Shown: piece after piece, positions 45,034 to 53,892 of the stretch | Layout of the letters: the number at the start of each line of letters is the position of its first letter | Numbering within the stretch: the first letter of the stretch is position 1 | NCBI GenBank assembly: GCA_033808805.1 | Contig: JAPXMY010000009.1 | Span: forward strand, 21,642 to 85,641 | Direction: 5' to 3' | Source of the DNA: UBA1783 sp033808805 | GTDB lineage: Bacteria > Bacillota_I > Bacilli_A > Erysipelotrichales > Erysipelotrichaceae | Length of the DNA: 64,000 bases | Position numbers and translations under genes: made by a program | The notes under the pieces: model-generated | What the model saw: the letters and a program-made list of their open reading frames with translations, nothing else | Told to the model about the DNA's origin: nothing | Databases searched by the model: none

Positions 45034-45939
45034 TTAAAAATCTTCAGCATTCAGAAGTTTGTTTGTTTTAGAAATAATAATTTTGGCATTTTTAGCTACA
45101 CTATCCAGTTTAGCCTGTTCAATTTCTAAAACCATGGTCGTAAAAGCCGAATCAGTCTTACCATCTCTGGCTCTTAGACGACGATGCTCTTTTGTTTCCT
45201 GTGGTGTTGAGTTCAACAAAATCGGAATATCAATTCCCTCAAGATAAATACTTCCACCATGAGTCCATTCAATAAACAATACTTCAATATCTGAAAAATC
45301 AATTTCACTGTACCAGCGGGCTTCTTCTGTTCTTCCCATTCGTTTAAGCCAGATTTTTTCTTTACCATCTTTAAATTTGGCGATGATATCATTTATCTCA
45401 TCATAGTTCTGCTCTTTACAGGTACCCAAATATTTGGTTAAAGCTTCTCTACCCGCCTTTTGATAATACTTCAGCCAGCAACTTTCTAAAACAGTTTCAG
45501 GATTACAATCCGTTTCCTTTTGCCAATACTCTTCCAGCTTCTTTTGAACTTCTTCATTATAACAGCCTGAATCTAACAGTCCTCTTAAACCATTAGCTCT
45601 AAAGACCGACAATCTTTCAGCATCATTATATAAAGGAATTCTTCTTGGATAGTTATCACCACTTATGATGTAGCTTTTAATATTTTCCTTAATCAGATAG
45701 TTGGCCAAAAGTGAAGCTATTTCACTTTTCCCCACTCCTGAACCACCAAAAACAGAAACAACAACTTTATTGTCATAATTTTTAAGTTCTTCTACCAGGA
45801 TGGGAAATATTTTTTCTGCCTTTAAAAGATGGTCTTCTCCAATTTTAATCTTATCGCCTGGCATATCGCCAAAAATCATCTCAGCACCTAAAAGAGGTGG
45901 TTTCCAATTTACAATCTTTTCCAGTTTTTCTTTTAACAT
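45034..45939 (-). CDS. P-loop kinase of unknown substrate
   Basis: 301 residues with Walker A GGSGVGKSE (65-73), ISGDNYPRR shortly after (the uridine/adenylylsulfate-kinase-like base-binding region), and a RRLRARDGKTD lid segment. It belongs to the nucleoside/APS/gluconate-kinase-like P-loop group but I do not recognise the specific family. Nine nt before the GH13_18 gene and 2 nt after the SGNH esterase gene. It probably phosphorylates the aglycone or sugar released by the phosphorylase; this is inference. Confidence 0.78.
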   Translation of the reverse strand: MLKEKLEKIVNWKPPLLGAEMIFGDMPGDKIKIGEDHLLKAEKIFPILVEELKNYDNKVVVSVFGGSGVGKSEIASLLANYLIKENIKSYIISGDNYPRRIPLYNDAERLSVFRANGLRGLLDSGCYNEEVQKKLEEYWQKETDCNPETVLESCWLKYYQKAGREALTKYLGTCKEQNYDEINDIIAKFKDGKEKIWLKRMGRTEEARWYSEIDFSDIEVLFIEWTHGGSIYLEGIDIPILLNSTPQETKEHRRLRARDGKTDSAFTTMVLEIEQAKLDSVAKNAKIIISKTNKLLNAEDF

Positions 45940-45941
45940 AA

Positions 45942-47033
45942 CTACTCACCTACATACTTCTTAATATACTCAACCAGCTGCTGACCCATTCTGATATGAG
46001 TCTTCAGACTTGGATGACCGGCTGCACCAAATAACTCCAGCGGTACATTGACTGGAACATATTGGAAACAACAGATTTTTGCATCACAAGTTTCCTTCTT
46101 ATATTCATCAACTACTTCTTTAATCACATGGTAAAAATAGTAGTCGATTGAACCCAAAGTACAGCAGATAAAGGTATCCTGGCCATTGAGTTCTCTAACC
46201 TGTCTGATAAACTGATAATATCTTTTCTTAAACCAGGCTTCTATTTTTTCCAGCTGCTTGAATTCACGATAGAAGCGAATCGGATTAGCATCATTGGTTC
46301 CCAGATTTATAACTACAATATCACTGGGGTTATTTTTAAAATCCCATTTTTGGGGTTTTTCTTTTCTTCTTTTATCATATAAAGCATCAGTATACTGATA
46401 GATATCTTCCATGGCGTGCATTTCAAATAATGGCTGTTCTGGCTTTATGGCACAGATTCCAGATTCACAGATTAAACTGAACTCATAGCCAAGTTTTCTG
46501 GCAGCAATAGCTCCATAGCTCATCCAGCCATTTTCCTGACTGCTTTTAAACTCAAATGCATTATTTGGGGCTTCATTGCCATAGCCACAGGTAATTGAAT
46601 CGCCTACTATTTCAATTGTCTTACTTTTTTTAATTTCCGGTTTAAACAGTTCGCCATCAGTTTCTATTTCACTTACCGCCAGTTTTCCTCTGGCATTTTC
46701 GGAAATCTTGACCAGACGGATGATATGCTCTCCTTTTTTGCCCTGCCACAGATCAATCCACTTTTCATTTTCTCTTATTTCTGTTCTGTTTATCAGCTTT
46801 TCACTTCCATTGACAGTACAGCCAACACATGGCCAATCTGGCTCTGGCTCTGGCAGGCCAGGAATACCAGGCACCTGATCTTCTAAAGCAATGACCTTGA
46901 TTTTTAGATAGCTACCTTTGACGCCAATAGAAAAGCCTGAGCAGGTCCAGTTACAGAAAAGCGCCTGTCTTTTATCATCGTAAACTGTTCGACCATGCAA
47001 TGTTAATAATGGTAAAATCTTTTCAATTTTCAT
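45942..47033 (-). CDS. SGNH/GDSL carbohydrate esterase (CE2-like two-domain)
   Basis: 363 residues from ATG 47031-47033 (AGGAG at 47041-47045). An N-terminal beta-sandwich (about 1-135) is followed by an SGNH hydrolase domain: GDSITCG with Ser146, NLGTNDAN, and the Asp/His pair in AAGHPSLKTH near the C-terminus. This order is the CE2 acetylesterase layout. No signal peptide. Ten nt follow the sialate-esterase-like gene. Confidence 0.85.
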   Translation of the reverse strand: MKIEKILPLLTLHGRTVYDDKRQALFCNWTCSGFSIGVKGSYLKIKVIALEDQVPGIPGLPEPEPDWPCVGCTVNGSEKLINRTEIRENEKWIDLWQGKKGEHIIRLVKISENARGKLAVSEIETDGELFKPEIKKSKTIEIVGDSITCGYGNEAPNNAFEFKSSQENGWMSYGAIAARKLGYEFSLICESGICAIKPEQPLFEMHAMEDIYQYTDALYDKRRKEKPQKWDFKNNPSDIVVINLGTNDANPIRFYREFKQLEKIEAWFKKRYYQFIRQVRELNGQDTFICCTLGSIDYYFYHVIKEVVDEYKKETCDAKICCFQYVPVNVPLELFGAAGHPSLKTHIRMGQQLVEYIKKYVGE

Positions 47034-47043
47034 ATTATTTCTC

Positions 47044-48579
47044 CTAAATTTCAAATTCAAAGCCATAAACAGGATTATCTTCACTGTTGAATAATACTGC
47101 TACACAGTAGTTTTCATCGCAATAGTTTATTTTTGCTTTTTCATCTAATAATTCTACATCTATTATAAGTTTATCAGTTTTAAGTTGGTAAGTATAATCT
47201 AACCTCTTTTCTTGGGCAGTAATAAAAAGTACATCTTTCAAGTTGCCTTTTTCATATAACCCATCAGCAACATCTTTAAATTTAATTTCCAGCTGATTAT
47301 CTTTTCTAGTACAGCTGATGGCACTTGGACAATCAGCCACACGACTATTATCATTGTAGACATGTTTCAGTGCTACCTGTCCCAGGCGTCTACCGACATT
47401 TTTCTTTTTTCTTGGATGGATATTGAACTCTTCTCCCACATCTAAAATGCAGATATTATAGACATCTTCGAGTTCTCTGGATACCTTATGCTGTAATTTT
47501 CTCATCAGAGCATATTTTTTAGAGGCACTGAAACCTCTGCCTCTAAATGGTGCCAGTTCCACCTGCAGAAATGGAAAGTCATAGCCCCATAGTTTTCTCC
47601 AGCAATTGATTAAGGTTTTCATACTTTCATTATAAAATTCAGCCCAGTCTCTGGCATCATCATCTTCACCCTGATACCAGATAACACCTCTGATACCATA
47701 TGGAGCTACTTTTTTCAGCATATGATTGTATACTCCTGCTGGTCTGGTAGCTGAACGTGGTGTCAAGGGATAGGTATTATAGATATTGATATCCGGTTTG
47801 GGCATATTTTCCAGCATCGCAAAAAACTCTGACATATCTTCACCCATCATAAAACGATCCTGAAACTCCTGTTGTTCCTTATTCATGACAGGTTCTTTCG
47901 TTTCTGAAGTTTTTATGTATAAAGGCCAATCAGTAATCTGAGCGGTTGTATTTCTATAATCCTCTAAAACCTGCTGTAAGGCTGGATTAGACTCTAGAGC
48001 TTCTTTACTGGTCCAGGCACTGGCAGGGGTTCCTCCCCAGTTACAGCCAATAATGGCTACCGGCACCTGCAGATGTTTTCTTAATAATAAACCCATATAG
48101 GCTCCAACCGCTGAAAACCTGTTTTTATCTTCCTCACTATCCCACTTGCGCCAGAAGCCATCATCAGCACAAGTCTCTTTTTCCAGATAACCTGCAAAAG
48201 CTACATGCGGATAATTAAAGAAACGAAAATAATCATCGGCAGAAGTTTTTTTCAGCTCTAAAGCATCATAGTCATACTTGACCAAAAATTCCATATTGGA
48301 TTGTCCACCTGCCAGCCATACTTCACCAACAGCGACATCTTTAAAACAGATTTCTTCTCTGGTTTTTAATGAAGTAACCTTCATTACTGTTCTATTGCAG
48401 GCTTCCATCTCTGGCAGTTCAGCTAGCCAGCTACCATCATTGGAGTCAACAGTTACTTTATTGCTGCCAATCTGGACTGTTATCTCATCATTATTGGCAC
48501 ATCTTCCCCATACCTTGATTTTTTGATTTCGCTGAAAAACCATATGTTCACCAAATATAAGTGCTAATTGCAGTTTCAT
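47044..48579 (-). CDS. Sialate O-acetylesterase-like protein (SASA family)
   Basis: 511 residues: beta-rich N-terminus, VGEVWLAGGQSNMEF with Ser94 (GQSNM), RGVIWYQGEDDD in the middle, and a C-terminal beta-sandwich. This is the SASA/9-O-acetylesterase fold that removes O-acetyl groups from sialic acids, but the same family acts on xylans and other sugars. Cytoplasmic by sequence. The His of the catalytic set would be in the C-terminal half (NIHPRKK), which is uncertain. Confidence 0.88.
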   Translation of the reverse strand: MKLQLALIFGEHMVFQRNQKIKVWGRCANNDEITVQIGSNKVTVDSNDGSWLAELPEMEACNRTVMKVTSLKTREEICFKDVAVGEVWLAGGQSNMEFLVKYDYDALELKKTSADDYFRFFNYPHVAFAGYLEKETCADDGFWRKWDSEEDKNRFSAVGAYMGLLLRKHLQVPVAIIGCNWGGTPASAWTSKEALESNPALQQVLEDYRNTTAQITDWPLYIKTSETKEPVMNKEQQEFQDRFMMGEDMSEFFAMLENMPKPDINIYNTYPLTPRSATRPAGVYNHMLKKVAPYGIRGVIWYQGEDDDARDWAEFYNESMKTLINCWRKLWGYDFPFLQVELAPFRGRGFSASKKYALMRKLQHKVSRELEDVYNICILDVGEEFNIHPRKKKNVGRRLGQVALKHVYNDNSRVADCPSAISCTRKDNQLEIKFKDVADGLYEKGNLKDVLFITAQEKRLDYTYQLKTDKLIIDVELLDEKAKINYCDENYCVAVLFNSEDNPVYGFEFEI

Positions 48580-48591
48580 TAATTTATCCTC

Positions 48592-49452
48592 CTAAAGAAT
48601 TCTATTTTCTACATCCTTAAAGAATCTATCACAATCTCTGGCCGTCAGCTCTGGCATTTCATCAGCTCCTCCATGTCCCAGATGCTGATACATCAGAAAA
48701 TGGGCTCCAGGTATTGTCTGAGCTACTTCTAAGGCTGCTTCAGCTGAAACAAGCTGATCCTTGCCACCATGCCAGATCATTACCGGAAAACTGATTTCTT
48801 TTAATTTTTCCAGAAGCTCCTTTTTACTTTTAGCATTACAGCCAGTCATATCACCCAGCATCGGCAGGGCAAATTCTTCTTCTTTACGACTCATCAGGAT
48901 ATCCAGATGCTCCAGATAGTTGGCTTTTCTTCTTTTTAGACGCTGGGGATTTTCTGTTGGCCATTTTTCAATCCAGGCTACCTTGGACAGAAGTTCTCTG
49001 TTACCTGCATAGTCTTTAGCACTCTGCTGCATCTTTAAAAGTGGAGCCGGCAGCTGTCTGTTTTCATGATATTGAACAATTCCATCACAGCAGACATAGG
49101 CCTTGATAAGTTCGGGTCTATTAAAGGCAATATACCAGCTGGCCCAGTTGCCATGAGAAATTCCGGTATAGTAAAACTGTTTTATCCCCATGGCTTCAGC
49201 AAAACCAATCAGATCTTCACCCCAGATTTTAGCATAGTCCCTTCTTTCAGTATCAAAGATATGATCAGACTGTCCATAGCCACGCATATATACTAAAAAA
49301 CAATGATAATCATAAGGTGGTTGACCTAAAAGGGCCATATGTGAATCTTGAAAAAAGAAATTCTGAGTTGACAATAGATATTTGTCTCCTGAGCCATATT
49401 CTCGATAGGCTAAAGTTACGCCATTTACTTTTATCGTTTTAACTTCATGCAT
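48592..49452 (-). CDS. Alpha/beta hydrolase
   Basis: 286 residues from ATG 49450-49452, with AAAGAGG 6-7 nt upstream; an earlier in-frame start is not supported. VNGVTLAYREYG opening, YMRGYGQSD, nucleophile GISHGN (Ser99), acid in IWHGGKDQLV and His in LGHGGAD. An ordinary cytoplasmic hydrolase of the haloperoxidase/pimeloyl-ester type. First gene of the five-gene operon with SASA, SGNH, kinase and GH13_18. Confidence 0.88.
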   Translation of the reverse strand: MHEVKTIKVNGVTLAYREYGSGDKYLLSTQNFFFQDSHMALLGQPPYDYHCFLVYMRGYGQSDHIFDTERRDYAKIWGEDLIGFAEAMGIKQFYYTGISHGNWASWYIAFNRPELIKAYVCCDGIVQYHENRQLPAPLLKMQQSAKDYAGNRELLSKVAWIEKWPTENPQRLKRRKANYLEHLDILMSRKEEEFALPMLGDMTGCNAKSKKELLEKLKEISFPVMIWHGGKDQLVSAEAALEVAQTIPGAHFLMYQHLGHGGADEMPELTARDCDRFFKDVENRIL

Positions 49453-49599
49453 TGTTGTATCCTCTTTTTCTATTTTTAGCATACCAAAACTTATAGGATG
49501 AAAGAATTAAAATAAACACCTAGATTTATAAAATTATATTCTTATTTATTTTTGTAAAAACAGTTTACATATTTAAAAGGATAATTGTTAAAAATTTGG

Positions 49600-49605
49600 C
49601 ATAAT
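49600..49605 (+). promoter_or_regulatory. Extended -10 promoter for the RNA leader and ABC ATPase
   Basis: TGGCATAAT (CATAAT at 49600-49605) is an extended -10; no clear -35. A start near 49612 would give a leader of about 170 nt. Confidence 0.4.
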
Positions 49606-49611
49606 GTTAAT

Positions 49612-49780
49612 AAGAAATACTGCGCTCCACCTTTATTGCGGTAAGAGAAAAAAAGGAGGTATCCCGTTGACTCACGGTTCAGCATAGTGGAGACATGCTG
49701 ATAAAGCGTTAGATCCTCAGTGTCGGTCTATCGTAAGACAGTATAGCGGAGGCGAAACTGTCAGAGTCTTTAAAATAATT
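49612..49780 (+). promoter_or_regulatory. Structured RNA leader upstream of the MsmK-like gene
   Basis: Between the promoter and ATG 49781 are two related stem-loops: TCAGCAT/ATGCTGA with loop AGTGGAGAC (49679-49701) and GACAGT/ACTGTC with loop ATAGCGGAGGCGAA (49737-49762), sharing ATAGYGGAGRC. CTCCAC (49625-49630) is a perfect complement of GTGGAG in the first loop, so a pseudoknot is possible. GTCT/AGAC (49726-49739) overlaps the second stem. A strong AAAGGAGG (49651-49658) precedes a TTG-start six-codon frame (49667-49687) that stops in the first stem. The ATPase start has no good ribosome site of its own. Confidence 0.6.
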
Positions 49781-50992
49781 ATGGCTAGTATTACATTAAA
49801 AAACATTAAAAAAATCTACCCGATTACACCTGAAGAGATTAAGGCCAATAAGAAGGCAGCAGCAAAAAGAAATAAAAATCAAGTCGTTGCTGATCCACAG
49901 GCCTTTGTACCAAATCCTCAGATTACTGAGGAAGGGGTTATCGCTGTTCAGGAATTCAATCTGCATATTGAGGACAAGGAATTTGTTGTTCTTGTCGGTC
50001 CATCAGGATGTGGAAAATCTACTACTCTGCGCATGATTGCCGGTTTGGAAGAAATAACCAGTGGTGAACTGTATATTGGTGATACTTTAAGCAACATCAT
50101 CACACCTAGAGATCGCAACATCGCCATGGTTTTCCAAAACTATTCTCTGTATCCACATATGACTGTCTATGAAAACATGGCCTTTTCACTTAAGCTGGCA
50201 AAACTGCCAAAAGATGAAATTGATAAGAAAGTCAAGGAAGCAGCTGAAATATTGGAAATCACTCCAATTCTAGATCGTCTTCCAAAAGCTTTATCAGGTG
50301 GACAGAGACAGCGCGTGGCTATTGGAAGAGCCATTGTCAGAAATCCTCAGGTTATTTTGATGGATGAACCATTATCCAACCTGGACGCTAAACTGCGTGG
50401 TCAGATGCGCTCTGAAATTATCCGCTTACGTCAAAAAATCGATACTACCTTTGTCTATGTTACCCATGACCAGATAGAAGCGATGACTCTGGGCGATAGA
50501 ATTGTCGTCATGAAGGATGGCTTTATCCAGCAGGTTGGTACTCCTCAGGAAGTATTCACCAAACCTGATAACATCTTTGTAGCTGGATTTATCGGTACTC
50601 CACAGATTAACTTCTTCCACGATATACCACTGACTATCGAGGATGGAAAATACTATATCACTATTCAGGAAAGGAAAATTCTTCTTGATAAAAAGCATCA
50701 GGCATTTTTTACTGAAAAAAATCAACCTGAAGCCAATATTGTTGTAGCGGTCAGACCTGTTCATATTGAACCAGCCAAAGAGGGCTTTACAGGAATTATT
50801 GAAGTCAGTGAAATGATGGGAACAGAAGTTCATCTGCATATTAATTTAAATGGCGATGATATTGTAGCGGTTATTTCTACTACTAATTTAGATTTAGATG
50901 AAGTAGCCATTGATAAAGAATTTACCTTCAACTTCAAGCCTGAACTGGCTCACTACTTTGACAGTGAAACTGAAGAAAACCTGGTTAAATAG
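49781..50992 (+). CDS. Sugar ABC ATPase, MsmK/UgpC type (probable shared ATPase)
   Basis: 403 residues: Walker A GPSGCGKS (73-80), Q-loop VFQNYSLYPHMT, LSGGQRQR, ILMDEP, VTHDQIEAMTLGDR, then MalK-type TOBE domains. ATPases of this type serve several CUT1 importers. As in the ATPase at 28855, about 37 residues are inserted between strand 1 and Walker A (TPEEIKANKKAAAKRNKNQ). It is preceded by a structured leader and followed 2 nt later by an esterase gene. Confidence 0.93.
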   Translation: MASITLKNIKKIYPITPEEIKANKKAAAKRNKNQVVADPQAFVPNPQITEEGVIAVQEFNLHIEDKEFVVLVGPSGCGKSTTLRMIAGLEEITSGELYIGDTLSNIITPRDRNIAMVFQNYSLYPHMTVYENMAFSLKLAKLPKDEIDKKVKEAAEILEITPILDRLPKALSGGQRQRVAIGRAIVRNPQVILMDEPLSNLDAKLRGQMRSEIIRLRQKIDTTFVYVTHDQIEAMTLGDRIVVMKDGFIQQVGTPQEVFTKPDNIFVAGFIGTPQINFFHDIPLTIEDGKYYITIQERKILLDKKHQAFFTEKNQPEANIVVAVRPVHIEPAKEGFTGIIEVSEMMGTEVHLHINLNGDDIVAVISTTNLDLDEVAIDKEFTFNFKPELAHYFDSETEENLVK

Positions 50993-50994
50993 CT

Positions 50995-51963
50995 ATGTAT
51001 CAGAAAAATTATGAAAATCTTGTCAAGCTGGTTGAAGAAGATGGTGTAATTATTCCAGTCGCACAGCATCGCAAAGCTGATGGTTCTATCGATGTTGAAA
51101 AGAATCTGAACCTCTGGAATACTGCCCTGAAGCGTTTTGATATCATAAACCTCTGGCCGAAGAATCAGACTCCCGGATATGATGACAGGGCACCACTGCA
51201 AAGTGAACCTTCCATAATCTTTATTCCAGCTCAAAACACTGTTGAAAAGAAAGGCACAATTATTGTGGCCTGTGGTGGCGGATTTGTAACCAGAACCGGA
51301 TGTGAAGGCTTCAATGTTGCCAAATATTTCTCGGACAAAGGATTTAATACTGCCATACTGACCTATCGTCTTTTTCCCTATAGTCGAAAAGACTCTCTAA
51401 ATGATATGCAGAGAGCTATAAGACTTCTTAGAAGTAAAAAAGATCTGCTTGATATCACTGATAAAGTTGTCTGTATGGGCTTTTCAGCTGGTGGAATGCT
51501 TTCAGCTAACTGTGCCACACACTTTGATTATGGAAGTTCAGAAGCTGAAGACATTATTGAAAGAGAATCCTGCCGACCAGATGCAGTAGTTCTGGGCTAT
51601 GGAGCTTTCTGCTTTTCAGCTTTACCAGCTTCAGGATTCATCAGCCCGTTTTCTGATGACATCAAAGGACCATTTGGCTGTAACAGTAGAGATGAGCTGG
51701 TTTATTTCTCGCCTGAAGTAAATATTACCAGAGAAACTCCACCATTCTTTATCTGGCAGACAAACAGTGATGATCCTCGTCATTCCTTTACAATGGGAAG
51801 TGCTCTTACAGCGGTAGGGATTCCCTTTGAAATGCACCTTTTTCCAGAAGGGGTACACGGTTTGGCTTTAGCTGATGGGCACAATGATTTAGGCATGAAC
51901 ATTTCAAGTGTTCATCAATGGGCACAGCTTTGTGTCAACTGGTTAGTTTCTCAGAAGATATAG
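50995..51963 (+). CDS. Alpha/beta hydrolase, acetyl-esterase/BD-FAE-like
   Basis: 322 residues. VACGGGFVTRTGCEG (91-105) is the oxyanion region, GFSAGG with Ser164 the nucleophile, His in EGVHGLALADG. The family contains acetylxylan esterases and xylanase-linked deacetylases. It is coupled to the ABC ATPase gene (stop and start 2 nt apart) and ends in a strong terminator. Confidence 0.88.
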   Translation: MYQKNYENLVKLVEEDGVIIPVAQHRKADGSIDVEKNLNLWNTALKRFDIINLWPKNQTPGYDDRAPLQSEPSIIFIPAQNTVEKKGTIIVACGGGFVTRTGCEGFNVAKYFSDKGFNTAILTYRLFPYSRKDSLNDMQRAIRLLRSKKDLLDITDKVVCMGFSAGGMLSANCATHFDYGSSEAEDIIERESCRPDAVVLGYGAFCFSALPASGFISPFSDDIKGPFGCNSRDELVYFSPEVNITRETPPFFIWQTNSDDPRHSFTMGSALTAVGIPFEMHLFPEGVHGLALADGHNDLGMNISSVHQWAQLCVNWLVSQKI

Positions 51964-51985
51964 ATTTTAATTATTCTTCTTCCTT

Positions 51986-52027
51986 AAAAATAGAACAGTC
52001 TGTTAAGATAAACTGTTCTATTTTTTA
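51986..52027. terminator. Bidirectional intrinsic terminator
   Basis: AAAAATAGAACAGT (51986-51999) pairs perfectly with ACTGTTCTATTTTT (52012-52025). Confidence 0.85.
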
Positions 52028-52480
52028 TTCATTTTCTACTATATAATCCTGATTTTTTACTTTACTGATCTGAATTTCAATCTCATCTATCAGCTCCAGC
52101 ATTCTGCTAACAAAGTCCTGTTTCAATTCACATTCCCAAAGAGTGATGACATAATAGCCTTTCTGTTCTAATTCAAGAATGTTTTTTAAATCATTTTCCC
52201 GGTTTTTCTGAAATTTGCTGGACCAGAAATCTACATTTGATTTGGGAGTATAGCCAAGTTTGCAGTTGTGATGATGCCAGAAGCAGCCATTGACAAAAAT
52301 GACAATCATATATCTGCTAATAACAATATCCGGACTTCCAGCTAACTCTCTATAGTTTTTACGATATCTGTAGCCACGATGCCATAGGTATTTTCTCACC
52401 TTCATTTCCAGTGAGGTATCTTTTCCCTTTATCCTGGACATATTCCAGGATCTGTGTTCTTTGGCATCCTTCTTACTCAT
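52025..52480 (-). CDS. vsr: Very short patch repair endonuclease (Vsr)
   Basis: 151 residues, usual Vsr length. WNMSRIKGKDTSLE opens it; Asp51 in AGSPDIV and the FVNGCFWHHH segment (His69) match the catalytic and zinc residues of E. coli Vsr at the same positions. Vsr nicks T:G mismatches made when 5-methylcytosine deaminates, so a cytosine methylase is expected, yet none is in the window. The gene overlaps the carboxylesterase stop by 4 nt (ATGA), a coupling that looks accidental or recent. Confidence 0.93.
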   Translation of the reverse strand: MSKKDAKEHRSWNMSRIKGKDTSLEMKVRKYLWHRGYRYRKNYRELAGSPDIVISRYMIVIFVNGCFWHHHNCKLGYTPKSNVDFWSSKFQKNRENDLKNILELEQKGYYVITLWECELKQDFVSRMLELIDEIEIQISKVKNQDYIVENE

Positions 52481-53892
52481 TTTTTCTTCCTCAGATTATC
52501 GATAATTTCCTTTTCCATTTTCGCAAATTTTCCATCTTTCAGTCTGTTGTAGTCTTCCATATGACAGCCTTCAACACACAGTTTCATTGTTAAGGCTTTT
52601 TTATCATATTTCTGCCAATATGGCAAACCTTTTCCATTTGGATTACCGTTATATGCAAAATTTGCCCAGTACTTCTGCATCTGCAGTGAAAGATTCCAGT
52701 CTTCTTCAGTATATGGTCGCCAGCTGCCATCCAGGGTTCCAAACTGATAGCGATTATCACAGGAATGTGGTGTGCCAGCATCATCTCCTGGCTGAGGCCT
52801 GTCAAAAACATAAAGATAGGTACTTTTATCGCTGCTTTTTTCGCGTGTACTGGCAAAGGCTCTGGCCTGAGCGTACATATTAACATTAAACATTGGCGGC
52901 TTATCGTTTACTCCTTCATCAACAGTACAGCCGATAATTACATCAACATCAGTCATTTCTCCATTTATTACCATTTCATCAATATCTTTCGGCAAGACAT
53001 AACCATCCGTACAGAGATTAAAACCATTAAAGAAACCCAGCCTGTCATTTTCATCACGTATTATCTGCCAGTCAAGCTTTCTTAGCTGTTCAATATTTTC
53101 ACAGCCCAGCTTTTTCATAAACTGCTCTCCCATCTGCAGCTGTTTTTTGTAGGATACATTTTTTGTTACAGTACCGATACCTCCAGCTGATTGAATTGAA
53201 ACACGACTTACCATATTTTCAGCCAGTGGTGAGCAGAGTATAGCTAAACAGCTTCTTCCTCCTGCTGACTGACCAAACAAGGTTATATTATCTGGATCAC
53301 CACCAAAAGCTCTGATATTTTCCCTGACCCATTTTATCGCCATAATCTGATCCATCAGGCCATAGTTACCACTGCTGTTATGTTCACTTTCTTCAGCCAG
53401 CTGGGGATGACAGAAATAACCAAAAACATTCAGACGGTAACTGATGCTGACCAGAATAACATTCTGCCTGCAGAAATTATCACCACAGTATTCATAGTCT
53501 GAACCATACCACTGCTGTAAGCCACCACCATGAATATAAATCATAACCGGAAGATTATCTTTGTCACTTACCGCCGGTGTATAGATATTTAAATAAAGAC
53601 AGTCTTCACTCATCTTAGGAGGATAAGGGTAATTATCAATCATTATATAAGGATGACCACTATCATCAGTTATATCATCAATAGCCTTATCCCAGCGTTC
53701 AAACTGAGCACAGGCATCACCGTATCTGTCACATACTCTTATCCCTTCAAAATATTCGGGCTGTACTGGTGGTTTCCATCTTAAATCATTTACAGGAGCC
53801 TTGGCATATGGAATTCCACGAAACAGGGCAAAACCCGCATTGGAAACAACTGACTGATATATTCCATATTTTGTTTTTGCCAATTTAATCAT
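52477..53892 (-). CDS. Type B carboxylesterase
   Basis: 471 residues, a little short for the family. EDCLYLNIYTP, HGGGLQQWYG oxyanion region (121-130), GQSAGG with Ser209, and the PHSCDNRYQFG block with the catalytic His. No signal peptide. It lies between an MFS gene and vsr with 4-nt overlaps on both sides, so the three are translationally coupled. It resembles the carboxylesterase at 41728 only at family level. Confidence 0.9.
   Translation of the reverse strand: MIKLAKTKYGIYQSVVSNAGFALFRGIPYAKAPVNDLRWKPPVQPEYFEGIRVCDRYGDACAQFERWDKAIDDITDDSGHPYIMIDNYPYPPKMSEDCLYLNIYTPAVSDKDNLPVMIYIHGGGLQQWYGSDYEYCGDNFCRQNVILVSISYRLNVFGYFCHPQLAEESEHNSSGNYGLMDQIMAIKWVRENIRAFGGDPDNITLFGQSAGGRSCLAILCSPLAENMVSRVSIQSAGGIGTVTKNVSYKKQLQMGEQFMKKLGCENIEQLRKLDWQIIRDENDRLGFFNGFNLCTDGYVLPKDIDEMVINGEMTDVDVIIGCTVDEGVNDKPPMFNVNMYAQARAFASTREKSSDKSTYLYVFDRPQPGDDAGTPHSCDNRYQFGTLDGSWRPYTEEDWNLSLQMQKYWANFAYNGNPNGKGLPYWQKYDKKALTMKLCVEGCHMEDYNRLKDGKFAKMEKEIIDNLRKKK

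Noticed and set aside
43360..49452. Sialic acid catabolism cluster, from the SASA gene
   Set aside because: No nanA, nanE, nanK or sialic acid transporter genes; SASA proteins also act on other O-acetylated sugars.
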